This document shows positions 27,032 to 34,804 of a stretch of 51,425 nt of DNA, piece by piece (position 1 is the first letter of the stretch; every line of letters begins with the position of its first letter). The stretch comes from Spirochaetales bacterium (GTDB lineage: Bacteria; Spirochaetota; Spirochaetia; ARS1246): the NCBI GenBank assembly GCA_002688185.1, contig NZCE01000032.1:1-51425 (forward strand). The letters run 5' to 3'. A program made the translations under genes and the position numbers. Below the pieces are notes generated by a model that saw only the letters and a list, made by a program, of their open reading frames with translations, made no database searches and was not told the origin of the DNA.

Positions 27032-27173
27032 AGCATCCCCTCCGATCAAGAGTTTACACTCACGCCGTCAGCGATGACAACCCAAGTGCGGCTATTCCAG
27101 AGTAGCGTGCAATTCTGTTCCGGGTGGCCGCTGCCCGCAATTTATTGGTATTTTAGCATCCAGAGAGGAGCTC

Positions 27174-27971
27174 ATGAAAATAGCAATATCAGGAAAGGGG
27201 GGCGTAGGAAAATCGACCCTCTCGGCAGCGCTGTCGCTGCTGCTTGCCGAAAGGGGCAATCGGGTTTTAGCCGTGGATGCAGATCCTGACGCTAATCTCG
27301 CCGCCGCCCTTGGCGTTTCGTCGGAGGAATTAAAATGCATCGTACCCATCTCAAAGCAGGTCGAGCTAATAGAAGAGAGGACGGGTGCAAAGGTCAACCA
27401 ATATGGCCAGATTTTTGCCATGAACCCGGAAGTTTCGGATATTGCTGACAATTACGCCACCCTCCATAAGGGCGTCTCTCTTCTTGTCCTGGGCGCGGTA
27501 AAAAGGGGCGGCGGCGGCTGTGCGTGCCCCGAAAATGTGCTCATTAGAGCCCTTGTTGCCGATCTGATCCTCTTTAGAAATGACGTCCTTATTATGGACA
27601 TGGAGGCCGGGCTCGAGCATCTGGGCAGGGCCACAACCAGCGGCGTGGATACTATGTTAATCGTGGTAGAACCCGGTCAGCGATCCCTGGACGGCGCAAG
27701 ACGAATCGTTGAAATGGCACGGGAGATAAAGCTCAACGATATTCGGTTTGTGGCCAATAAGGTCGACGGCAATGAAGACCGCGAGTTTATCGAGGCAGCG
27801 TTGCCCGATCAGCAGATCCTGGGATTCATTCCGTATACCAACTCACTCAGGCGCGCGGACCGACCGGGGCGATCGGTGCTTCATGGCGCCGATGAGGTAG
27901 TCCGGGGCATTTTTGAGAACATACTTTTATCTGTGCATCCGACCACTAAAATGCGCACCGGATCATTTTAG
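27174..27971 (+). CDS. cooC: CODH nickel-insertion ATPase, CooC type (first copy)
   Basis: A 265-residue MinD/SIMIBI ATPase that matures the Ni-Fe C-cluster of carbon monoxide dehydrogenase. It has the deviant Walker A GKGGVGKST (residues 8-16), DADPDANLAAALG, and the CooC-specific metal-binding Cys-X-Cys at C116 and C118 within GGGGCACPEN. DMEAGLEHLGR is also typical. It is located 0.3 kb upstream of cooS on the same strand. GAGGAG lies just before the ATG. A second CooC-type ATPase is encoded 13 kb further on among the acs genes. Confidence 0.92.
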   Translation: MKIAISGKGGVGKSTLSAALSLLLAERGNRVLAVDADPDANLAAALGVSSEELKCIVPISKQVELIEERTGAKVNQYGQIFAMNPEVSDIADNYATLHKGVSLLVLGAVKRGGGGCACPENVLIRALVADLILFRNDVLIMDMEAGLEHLGRATTSGVDTMLIVVEPGQRSLDGARRIVEMAREIKLNDIRFVANKVDGNEDREFIEAALPDQQILGFIPYTNSLRRADRPGRSVLHGADEVVRGIFENILLSVHPTTKMRTGSF

Positions 27972-27986
27972 TAGTGGGGCGACCTC

Positions 27987-28015
27987 TTGCACGGCAGGGC
28001 GTTTCATTCTACAAT
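27987..28015 (+). promoter_or_regulatory. Sigma-70 promoter of the cooS operon
   Basis: TTGCAC (27987-27992), exactly 17 nt, then TACAAT (28010-28015), right after the cooC stop. This predicts a start near 28022 and a 5' leader of about 257 nt before cooS. Confidence 0.62.
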
Positions 28016-28021
28016 GGCGTT

Positions 28022-28278
28022 GTGTCTGGCAGCTCTGATTTTCATGTGTATGCGTGTTGTCGTCGTCGCCAGTTGGACTAGCTGCCACGGATACACCGCT
28101 CGGAAAACCACAAGGCAGGAGATGGATACGGGAATATTCCGTGGCAGACGGCGGTGTCCGTTCTGTCAACATCTTAAGCAACAGCACACCAAACCTGCAG
28201 TTTAAACACGTATGCGTATTACCTGTACAAGTACTACTGCCTCTGTGAGAATAGTGAATACAACCTTGGAGGATACAT
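28022..28278 (+). ncRNA. Long structured 5' leader of cooS, candidate RNA switch
   Basis: There is no credible ORF in this 257-nt stretch. Direct inspection shows an 8-bp complement TGGCAGCT (28027-28034) with AGCTGCCA (28080-28087), and a 10-bp complement CTGCCACGGA (28082-28091) with TCCGTGGCAG (28138-28147). The two share 28082-28087, so they cannot form at the same time. A further complement, ACACCGC (28093-28099) with GCGGTGT (28151-28157), would make a pseudoknot with the second helix. GGAGG precedes the cooS ATG by 7 nt. It matches no riboswitch class I can name. Confidence 0.5.
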
Positions 28279-30204
28279 ATGGCGAGTGATTTCTCGTTCG
28301 CTGACAAAGCTACTCAGGAGATGATCCAACATGCGGCTGAGCAGCAGATCAAAACAGTTTGGGATCGCTATGAAGCTATGCAGCCACAGTGCGGTTTTGG
28401 AACACTCGGACTGTGCTGCAGGCACTGCAGTATGGGTCCCTGTCGCATAGATCCATTTGGGAATGGACCCAAAACAGGCGTTTGTGGTGCTACCGGAGAC
28501 ACCATAGCGGCGCGTCATGTGGCCAGGATGATTGCCGCCGGAGCGGCGGCCCATTCGGATCACGGTCGCTCAATTGCCCACACACTGCTTCTCATTGCCG
28601 AGGATCCCGACAGTGATTACTCGGTGAAAGATCCGGAAAAACTCAAGGCCGTGGCAGAAGTGTACGGCGTGGAGACAAAGGGCAAAGCCCTCGATCAGAT
28701 AGTCAAAGAAGTGGCTTTGGCCACCCTAGATGAATTTGGCCGGCAGACGGGAACCTTGAAAATGGCGGAGACCGCTCCTCCAGCCAGAGTAAAAAAATGG
28801 AAAGAGCTTGGGATACTTCCACGTTCAATTGATCGTGAAGTAGTTGAGACCATGCACCGGACCCATATTGGGGTCGATGCCGAGTACAAACATGTAATCA
28901 TGCAGGGACTGAGGACCTCCCTCGCCGACGGATGGGGCGGCTCGATGATCGGCACCGAGCTCTCCGACGCCATTTTCAGCTCGCCCAAACCCTTAAGAAC
29001 GAGAGCCAACCTAGGCGTGCTCAAGGACGACTTTGTAAACGTGGTCGTTCACGGTCATGAACCCACCCTATCCGATATCATTGCTGTCATCTCAAAGGAT
29101 GAGGCCCTCAAGAAGAAAGCTGAAACCGTTGGGGCAAAAGGCATTAATCTTTCAGGTATCTGCTGCACCGCCAATGAAATTATGATGCGGCATGGGATCC
29201 CCGTTGCTGGGAGCTACATGCAGCAGGAATTGGCGCTCATGACCGGTGTCGTTGATATGATGATCGTAGACGTTCAATGCGTCTGGCCCGGTCTCGAGCA
29301 AACCGCCGAGTGTTATCACACCAAGCTCGTAACCACTTCTCCAAAGGCAAAAATGCCCGGGTTTGAGCACATCGAGTTTGATGAAGAAAACGCGGTAGAT
29401 ACAGCCACTGCGATCCTTGAAAAGGCAATCGAGAACTTCCCCAACAGGGACGGCAAAGATAGTTATATACCCGAGGTCGCAGAAGGCGCCGTAGCCGGAT
29501 TTACGACTGAATCGATTTTTAATTTCCTCGGCGGCACCTACCGATCAACCTACCGGCCGCTGAATGACGGCGTCATTGCCGGGAGAATCCGAGGAGCCGC
29601 CGGTGTAATCGGGTGCTCAAACCCGAACATCGAGTATGAAGAAGGGCACCTTACCATCGTAAAGGAGCTTCTCGCCAACGACGTGTTGGTGGTATCAACT
29701 GGATGCAATTCGATCACCTGCGCAAAACACGGACTGATGCAGCCGGAGGCCGCCTTCAAACATGCCGGCAAAGGCTTGCAAGAAGTATGCCAGGCGGTGG
29801 GCATACCGCCGGTGCTTCATATGGGGGCGTGTCTCGACAACAGCAGAATACTAAAAGTCCTCGCAAATATCGTGGCTGAAGGCGGGCTGGGAGAAGACAT
29901 AAGTGATCTCCCGGTTGCGGGCGCAGCACCTGAATGGATGTCTGAAAAGGCCGTCTGCATAGGATTTTATTTTGTCGCATCCGGCGTCTATACGGTAATC
30001 GGTCATCCGTTGCCGGTGATGGGGAGCCCAAACCTCCACAGATATCTTACCGAGGAGATTGAGGAAGAGACCGGAGGCAAATGGGAATTCGAGCTCGATC
30101 ATAGGGAAGCCGCCCACAAGATGATCCGGCATATCGACAGAAAGAGAAAAGCTCTCAAGCTAAAACCAATGATGTATGAGCAACCGCTCAAACCGGAGGA
30201 ATAG
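28279..30204 (+). CDS. cooS: Anaerobic carbon monoxide dehydrogenase catalytic subunit
   Basis: A 641-residue Ni-Fe CODH that interconverts CO2 and CO. The B/D-cluster cysteines are C38, C46, C47, C50, C55 and C69. C-cluster ligands are all seen: His260 (VVHGHEP), C295/C296 (SGICCTANE), C334 (VQCVWPG), C446 (VIGCSN), C476 (VSTGCNS) and C518 (HMGACLDNS). No key residue is missing. As the only CODH in the window, followed by acsB, it probably doubles as the CODH partner of acetyl-CoA synthase (acsA role). Its direct neighbour is the four-cluster ferredoxin, 4 bp downstream, the usual electron outlet. Confidence 0.97.
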   Translation: MASDFSFADKATQEMIQHAAEQQIKTVWDRYEAMQPQCGFGTLGLCCRHCSMGPCRIDPFGNGPKTGVCGATGDTIAARHVARMIAAGAAAHSDHGRSIAHTLLLIAEDPDSDYSVKDPEKLKAVAEVYGVETKGKALDQIVKEVALATLDEFGRQTGTLKMAETAPPARVKKWKELGILPRSIDREVVETMHRTHIGVDAEYKHVIMQGLRTSLADGWGGSMIGTELSDAIFSSPKPLRTRANLGVLKDDFVNVVVHGHEPTLSDIIAVISKDEALKKKAETVGAKGINLSGICCTANEIMMRHGIPVAGSYMQQELALMTGVVDMMIVDVQCVWPGLEQTAECYHTKLVTTSPKAKMPGFEHIEFDEENAVDTATAILEKAIENFPNRDGKDSYIPEVAEGAVAGFTTESIFNFLGGTYRSTYRPLNDGVIAGRIRGAAGVIGCSNPNIEYEEGHLTIVKELLANDVLVVSTGCNSITCAKHGLMQPEAAFKHAGKGLQEVCQAVGIPPVLHMGACLDNSRILKVLANIVAEGGLGEDISDLPVAGAAPEWMSEKAVCIGFYFVASGVYTVIGHPLPVMGSPNLHRYLTEEIEEETGGKWEFELDHREAAHKMIRHIDRKRKALKLKPMMYEQPLKPEE

Positions 30205-30208
30205 CCGG

Positions 30209-30742
30209 ATGTCAAAGCATATAACCGTGGCAATTGATAAGTGCGTCGGTTGTCATACCTGCGAGCTAGCCTGTGCAATCGAACATTCGGAGTCGGGTGA
30301 TGTCGAGCTTATGGCGATCCGCGGCGAGAAACCGAGTTACCGGCTAAATGTTGAATATTACAGTGGACATCCTGTTCCGGTAAATTGCCAGCACTGTGAT
30401 GACCCGGCATGTGTACATGCGTGTCCCACCGGAGCGGTGAGTCGGCTGGCAACCGGCAAACCCGTGTTGGTCGATGACGCTCGTTGCATCGGATGCAGCA
30501 TGTGTGTTCAGGCCTGCCCGTTTGGCATGATGGCGATGAAAGAAGACGGCAGCACCGCGATAAAATGCGATCTGTGTGTAAGACGCCTGGCCAGAGGAGA
30601 TCAACCGGCTTGTGTTGCTTCTTGCCCGACTTCTGCGCTGTTTTTTGAAGAAGAAGAAGTGCAGAACCGGGCCAAACGAATCCAAGCCGCTGAGCGGCTT
30701 GTTTCAGCACAGGAAAAGGCCGAGGTGCAAGAGATCAGCTAA
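30209..30742 (+). CDS. cooF: CooF-like polyferredoxin, electron carrier of CODH
   Basis: A protein of about 177 residues with four 4Fe-4S cysteine sets: CVGCHTCELAC, CQHCDDPACVHAC, CIGCSMCVQAC and CDLCVRRL...ACVASC. This is the DMSO reductase subunit B/HycB type used by CODH as CooF. The ATG at 30209 is chosen because GGAGG lies 9 nt upstream, within the end of cooS. It passes electrons between CooS and another redox partner; here the NuoEF-type module encoded next is the most likely partner. Confidence 0.92.
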   Translation: MSKHITVAIDKCVGCHTCELACAIEHSESGDVELMAIRGEKPSYRLNVEYYSGHPVPVNCQHCDDPACVHACPTGAVSRLATGKPVLVDDARCIGCSMCVQACPFGMMAMKEDGSTAIKCDLCVRRLARGDQPACVASCPTSALFFEEEEVQNRAKRIQAAERLVSAQEKAEVQEIS

Positions 30743-30743
30743 T

Positions 30744-31544
30744 ATGAAAGCTGTGACAATTCTCGCGGACAATTCCTGCCACATCACCAAGGCAAGGCAG
30801 GCTACTATGAGATTCAACGATATGCTGAGAGAGGCGCAATTGGGAGAAGAAACTGAGGCAAAAGGAGCGATTTCTAATGACAGTAACGACGAACCCGATC
30901 CGCACCTAAGCTCGACTCCCGAGAATATGGAAGGGGACGACACCATGAAAGGTTTCAAAGGTCGAATCATAGATCTTTTACGGCATCAGGCCGCGGAGCT
31001 GTAGTTTAGCACGGCGGAGGCTAACATAACCAATATTCCGGTAGGAAGTACAAAAAAATGCGCAACGGTTTTTGCCGGTCCGCCCGCAATACGAGAGTTT
31101 GACTGCAAACTGGTAGAGAAGTTTTTGCGGAGGCCGGGCAGGAAAATCGTTTGCGGAGGCACTACAAGTAAAATCGTGGCTCGTGTTCTCAAACGGCCGG
31201 TAGAGGTTGACCCAAAAGACTTTACCAGGGAAGTTCCTCCTACAGGAATGATTAAAGGAATAGACCTGGTTACAGAAGGCATTCTTACGCTTACCAAGGT
31301 GCGTGAACTGCTTTCCAACGGGATGCAAAAGCAATCGATGGGAGAAAGCAGAGACGGTGCCGCGGAATTAGCTGAAATGCTGATCGGCGTCGATCGAGTG
31401 CATTTTTTTGTTGGGCTTGCCCAGAATCCGGCCTATAAAAAAACATATCTTCCGCGTGAGTTGGAAACAAGACAGGCGATTGTCAAGAAAATCGCCCAAG
31501 CGCTGGATAAACGAGGTATTGAGGTAACTGTTGAGATTGCGTAG
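30744..31544 (+). pseudogene. Broken SpoIIE-family (PP2C) phosphatase gene, C-terminal part only
   Basis: The C-terminal domain is clear: VCGGTTSKIVARVLKR, PPTGMIKGIDLVTEGILTL, and VHFFVGLAQNPAYKK at the end. From memory these match the SpoIIE-type phosphatases encoded in [FeFe]-hydrogenase operons. The ~200-residue catalytic phosphatase domain is absent. Upstream in the same frame lies an 86-codon ORF (30744-31004) that ends in TAG at 31002-31004. The homologous domain starts right after that stop, with no ATG before it (only TTG at 31125). The upstream ORF has an acidic low-complexity middle and no recognisable domain. The simplest view is a decayed gene with an internal deletion and a nonsense codon. 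Confidence 0.72.
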
Positions 31545-31577
31545 GGGGCTATTGCGCTGCTTTGTGAGGAAAAGCGA

Positions 31578-32051
31578 ATGGAAAATGAATTACTTGAAAA
31601 AATAATCCGTCGCTACGAGGGTGACGACGGGATGCTCGTGTCAATGTTGCAGGACTTGCAGGGCGAATGCGGATATCTGCCGGCCGACGCCCTACGGGGA
31701 ATGGCGCAGCAATTAGAGATCCCTCTCAGCCGTATATACGGCGTTGCCATGTTCTACCAATCATTCAGACTCGCGCCTAAGGCGCAACATGAAGTAACGG
31801 TCTGCATGGGAACTCTTTGCCATCTTAAAGGCGCGCCGGACATATCGGAAGCTATCTGCAAGGAATACCACATCCAGCCGGGTGAGACGACCGCGGATAG
31901 GCTCTTCACGCTTCAGGCGGCCAACTGTGTTGGAGCGTGTGCTTTGGCCCCCGTAATGATTATTGACGGTCAGTATTATGACGGGGTAAGCCCGAGCTCG
32001 GCAATAGCCATTATTCGGGATCTTCCCGTCGCAGAGGAGAACGCATCATGA
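31578..32051 (+). CDS. NuoE/HydC-like [2Fe-2S] subunit
   Basis: A 157-residue thioredoxin-like [2Fe-2S] ferredoxin. Its four ligands are CMGTLC and, after a gap, CVGAC. The N-terminal helical part (IIRRYEGDDGMLVSMLQDLQ) matches the 24-kDa subunit of complex I and HydC of bifurcating hydrogenases. Its stop overlaps the nuoF start (ATGA), so the two are coupled. It feeds or receives electrons at the flavin of the next protein. Confidence 0.93.
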   Translation: MENELLEKIIRRYEGDDGMLVSMLQDLQGECGYLPADALRGMAQQLEIPLSRIYGVAMFYQSFRLAPKAQHEVTVCMGTLCHLKGAPDISEAICKEYHIQPGETTADRLFTLQAANCVGACALAPVMIIDGQYYDGVSPSSAIAIIRDLPVAEENAS

Positions 32052-33913
32052 CAAAGATGCAAAGACCTCAGGATGTTGACCTCTGGCGCAAAACTATAGA
32101 AGAAAAGAAAAAATCGAATATAAAAACTGTTCGCGTATGCGCCGGCGCCGGCTGCTCGGCTAAAGACTCGACCGATCTGTACGGCCTGATCTCCAATACC
32201 GTTAAGGAGGATGCAGCATCGACCGGCTCCGATGAATCAGCGGAAGTAATTTCGGTCGGCTGTCATGGACTCTGCGCAATGGGGCCAATCGTCGTCATCC
32301 AGCCGGACGATGTTTTGTACCATGGAGTGCAAGAGTCCGACGTAGAGGAGATATATAGAGAGACTATAGTTGGGAGCCGGATTATCGATCGTCTGCTTTA
32401 CGAGGACCCAAAGACAAATGAGAAGGCACAAAACGAGGAAAGCATTCCTTTTTATCAGTCTCAAAAACGAATTGTGCTTTCTGAAATCGGCAAGATTGAT
32501 CCCAAGGAAATAGAAGCGTATATACTCACAGGCGGCTATCGCGGTCTGACCAAGGCACTTGGAGAAATGAGCCCTGTTGATGTCGTTGATGAGGTCGAAA
32601 AATCGGGGCTTCGGGGAAGGGGCGGCGCGGGATTTTCCACCGCGCGCAAATGGAGATCGTGCCGCTTGGCCAACGCTGATGATAAATACGTGATCTGCAA
32701 CGGCGATGAGGGAGATCCTGACGCGCATAGTGACCGCGCCATTATGGAGGGCAATCCCCATCTGGTTATCGAAGGGCTAATCATAGGCGGTTATGCCGTC
32801 GGAGCCGGCCGAGGTTACATCTACGTGAGAAACGAATATACGGTTGCCGTTGAGTATCTCAATAACGCCATCAAACAGGCAAACGAGTCCGGCTTTCTGG
32901 GAGAAGACATTCTGGGTAGTGGCTTTTCTTTTGACATAAAGATCAGTCGCGGGGGCGGAGCGTTTGTGAGCGGAGAATCGACGGCAGTCATCGCGTCATT
33001 GGAAGGCTACGCGGGTGAGCCCCGTGCACGGTTTACGCGAACGGTCGAGAACGGGCTTAGAGGCATGCCCACCGTGCTCAACAATGTGGAAACTTGGGCA
33101 AATATACCCCACATTGTGAACAACGGGGGCGATTGGCTTTCGAAGGTAGGAACCGACGGCTCAAAAGGAACCAAAGCCCTCAGTCTCGAAGGCGATATCA
33201 GAAACGCGGGCGTCGTGGAAGTTCCCATGGGTACGCCGCTGAGACAGATTGTTGACGAGATTGGTGGCGGAATCAAGAACGATAGGGAATGCAAGGCCGT
33301 GCGGACCGGCGGGCCGTCAGGCGGTTGTATTCCGGCAACGAAATTTGATATCCCGGTGGATTTTGATGAATTTACCCGCCTCGGCTCCACGATGGGGTCC
33401 GGCGGGATGCTGGTTTTTGATGAAGATTCCTGCATGGTAAACGCTGCCAGAGCATCTCTTGAGTTCTTGAGAGATGAATCGTGCGGTAAGTGCACCTCCT
33501 GCCGTGAAGGGACGGCTCAGATGCACCATATTCTTTCGAGAATAACCACCGGCGACGGCACAGAGGGGGACGTTGAAGCGTTGCTCGAGTTGGCGAGTCT
33601 CACTGCGGATACATCACTCTGCGCTCTTGGCCAAACGGCCGCAAATCCTGTGCTCTCCACTATTGAGCATTTTAGGGACGAGTACCAAACGCATATTGCG
33701 GAGAAACGGTGTCCGGCCAAAGAGTGCAAAGGTATGTTTCTGTTTAAAATCATTGCTCCCGCATGCACTGGTTGCACCGTGTGTGCCAGAAACTGTCCCG
33801 TAGACGCCATCGCCGGTGAGCGAAAGCAACTACACGTGATCGATCAGGATATCTGTACCAGCTGCGGGGCGTGTTACGAAAAATGCCGGTTCGACGCAAT
33901 ATTGAAGGTGTAG
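32048..33913 (+). CDS. NuoF/HydB-like NAD(P)H-binding flavoprotein
   Basis: A 621-residue protein with four parts. An N-terminal [2Fe-2S] thioredoxin-like domain (CAGAGC, CHGLC) comes first. Next is the FMN/NADH domain (GLRGRGGAGF, NGDEGDPDAHSDR). An SLBB region follows, then the N3-type 4Fe-4S site (CGKCTSCREGT, with the fourth Cys in LCALGQ). A C-terminal 2x[4Fe-4S] ferredoxin (CTGCTVCARNC, CTSCGACYEKC) completes it. The glycine-rich loop has GEST where complex I has GEET. This layout is that of HydB from hydrogenases, not of complex I. It is the NAD(P)H-reactive core of the module inserted between CODH and ACS genes. Confidence 0.94.
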   Translation: MTKMQRPQDVDLWRKTIEEKKKSNIKTVRVCAGAGCSAKDSTDLYGLISNTVKEDAASTGSDESAEVISVGCHGLCAMGPIVVIQPDDVLYHGVQESDVEEIYRETIVGSRIIDRLLYEDPKTNEKAQNEESIPFYQSQKRIVLSEIGKIDPKEIEAYILTGGYRGLTKALGEMSPVDVVDEVEKSGLRGRGGAGFSTARKWRSCRLANADDKYVICNGDEGDPDAHSDRAIMEGNPHLVIEGLIIGGYAVGAGRGYIYVRNEYTVAVEYLNNAIKQANESGFLGEDILGSGFSFDIKISRGGGAFVSGESTAVIASLEGYAGEPRARFTRTVENGLRGMPTVLNNVETWANIPHIVNNGGDWLSKVGTDGSKGTKALSLEGDIRNAGVVEVPMGTPLRQIVDEIGGGIKNDRECKAVRTGGPSGGCIPATKFDIPVDFDEFTRLGSTMGSGGMLVFDEDSCMVNAARASLEFLRDESCGKCTSCREGTAQMHHILSRITTGDGTEGDVEALLELASLTADTSLCALGQTAANPVLSTIEHFRDEYQTHIAEKRCPAKECKGMFLFKIIAPACTGCTVCARNCPVDAIAGERKQLHVIDQDICTSCGACYEKCRFDAILKV

Positions 33914-33923
33914 AGGAGGCATA

Positions 33924-34715
33924 GTGGTGCCTGCAGTACGAATAGATGATGTTACGGTAAATGTGAAAGAAGGTAGGAGTATTTTAGATGCCGCAAAAAT
34001 GGCGGGAATCTGGATTCCAACACTCTGCCACAATCCCGCCCTCAAAAGCGAGGGCACATGCAGGCTTTGTGTGGTTGAAGCTGTAGGAGAGGAGGGTAGA
34101 AGTTTGGTGACTGCATGCAACTACCCGATTCACCAAGACATTGCGGTTTCAGTCGCAGGTGATCGCGCGACGCGTGCCAGAGAGGGAGTGATGAAGTTAC
34201 TCCTTGCCCGAAGCCCTGAGTCCGAGGAGCTAAAAGATCTCGCAAAAAAGATGGGGGTGAATGGCACGCCCTACCCCTCGGTTACTGAGAGCCAGCGGAG
34301 CTGCATCCTGTGCGGGCTCTGTGTGGTGGTTTGTGAAGAAGCCATCGGGGTTTCCGCAATCGGCTTTGCCGGGAAAAGTGTTAACAGGACGGTTGCAGCG
34401 CCATTTAGACAGCCGTCTGAAGATTGCATCGCATGCGGGGCCTGCGCGGCTGTCTGCCCGGTCGGCACAATTCAGGTACGTATTTACGAAGAAACGGGAG
34501 AAGCGGAGATTTCTCCATTTAAATCGAGAAAAAAATTACTCGTGTGCAACGAGTGTGGAAAAAATATGGTCGCCGAACCCGTGGCGGCTCAGATGATTGA
34601 TCGAGTTGATTTTAATTGGGATGAGTTCAGGGACTTGGCCCGCATCTGTCCCGATTGCAGGAGAAAACGTGCCGCCAAAAGTTTGGGATATGTTGATGGT
34701 CTGGTTTCTCGTTGA
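33924..34715 (+). CDS. HoxU/NuoG-N-like [2Fe-2S]/[4Fe-4S] protein without catalytic domain
   Basis: A 263-residue protein. The N-terminal [2Fe-2S] domain has PTLCHNPALKSEGTCRLCVVE and TACNYP. Two 4Fe-4S motifs follow (CILCGLCVVVC and CIACGACAAVC). The last 70 residues have two CxxC pairs (CNECG and CPDC), as for a zinc or extra Fe-S site. There is no H-cluster domain (TSCCP-type motifs are absent), so it is not a hydrogenase, and no molybdopterin domain is present. It resembles HoxU and the small NuoG-like proteins of anaerobe redox complexes. The start is GTG (33924 or 33927) with GAGGAGG just upstream. It likely wires NuoEF to CooF/CooS. Confidence 0.88.
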   Translation: MVPAVRIDDVTVNVKEGRSILDAAKMAGIWIPTLCHNPALKSEGTCRLCVVEAVGEEGRSLVTACNYPIHQDIAVSVAGDRATRAREGVMKLLLARSPESEELKDLAKKMGVNGTPYPSVTESQRSCILCGLCVVVCEEAIGVSAIGFAGKSVNRTVAAPFRQPSEDCIACGACAAVCPVGTIQVRIYEETGEAEISPFKSRKKLLVCNECGKNMVAEPVAAQMIDRVDFNWDEFRDLARICPDCRRKRAAKSLGYVDGLVSR

Positions 34716-34804
34716 ATCCACGGGTAGACTGAAGAGAAATAAATTTGGCTTTAATCGGGTGATAAAAACACCCTTACTAGAGATAAGCAAAGGAGTTTGC
34801 GAGT

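Noticed and set aside
28080..28160. Cobalamin riboswitch (a B12-box-like AGGCAGGAGA stretch) in the cooS leader
   Set aside because: Only part of the B12 box resembles the consensus, and the other conserved elements and their order are missing. I keep it as an unassigned structured leader.
27963..28307. Minus-strand 114-codon ORF covering the cooS leader
   Set aside because: Cysteine- and histidine-rich random-looking translation that overlaps the cooS start. The plus-strand promoter and helices explain the interval better.
31002..31004. Pyrrolysine codon
   Set aside because: TAG is an ordinary stop for many intact genes of the window and no pyl genes are visible.
33924..34715. [FeFe]-hydrogenase catalytic subunit after nuoF
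   Set aside because: The protein stops after the N-terminal Fe-S domains. No H-cluster cysteine motifs are present here or elsewhere in the window.
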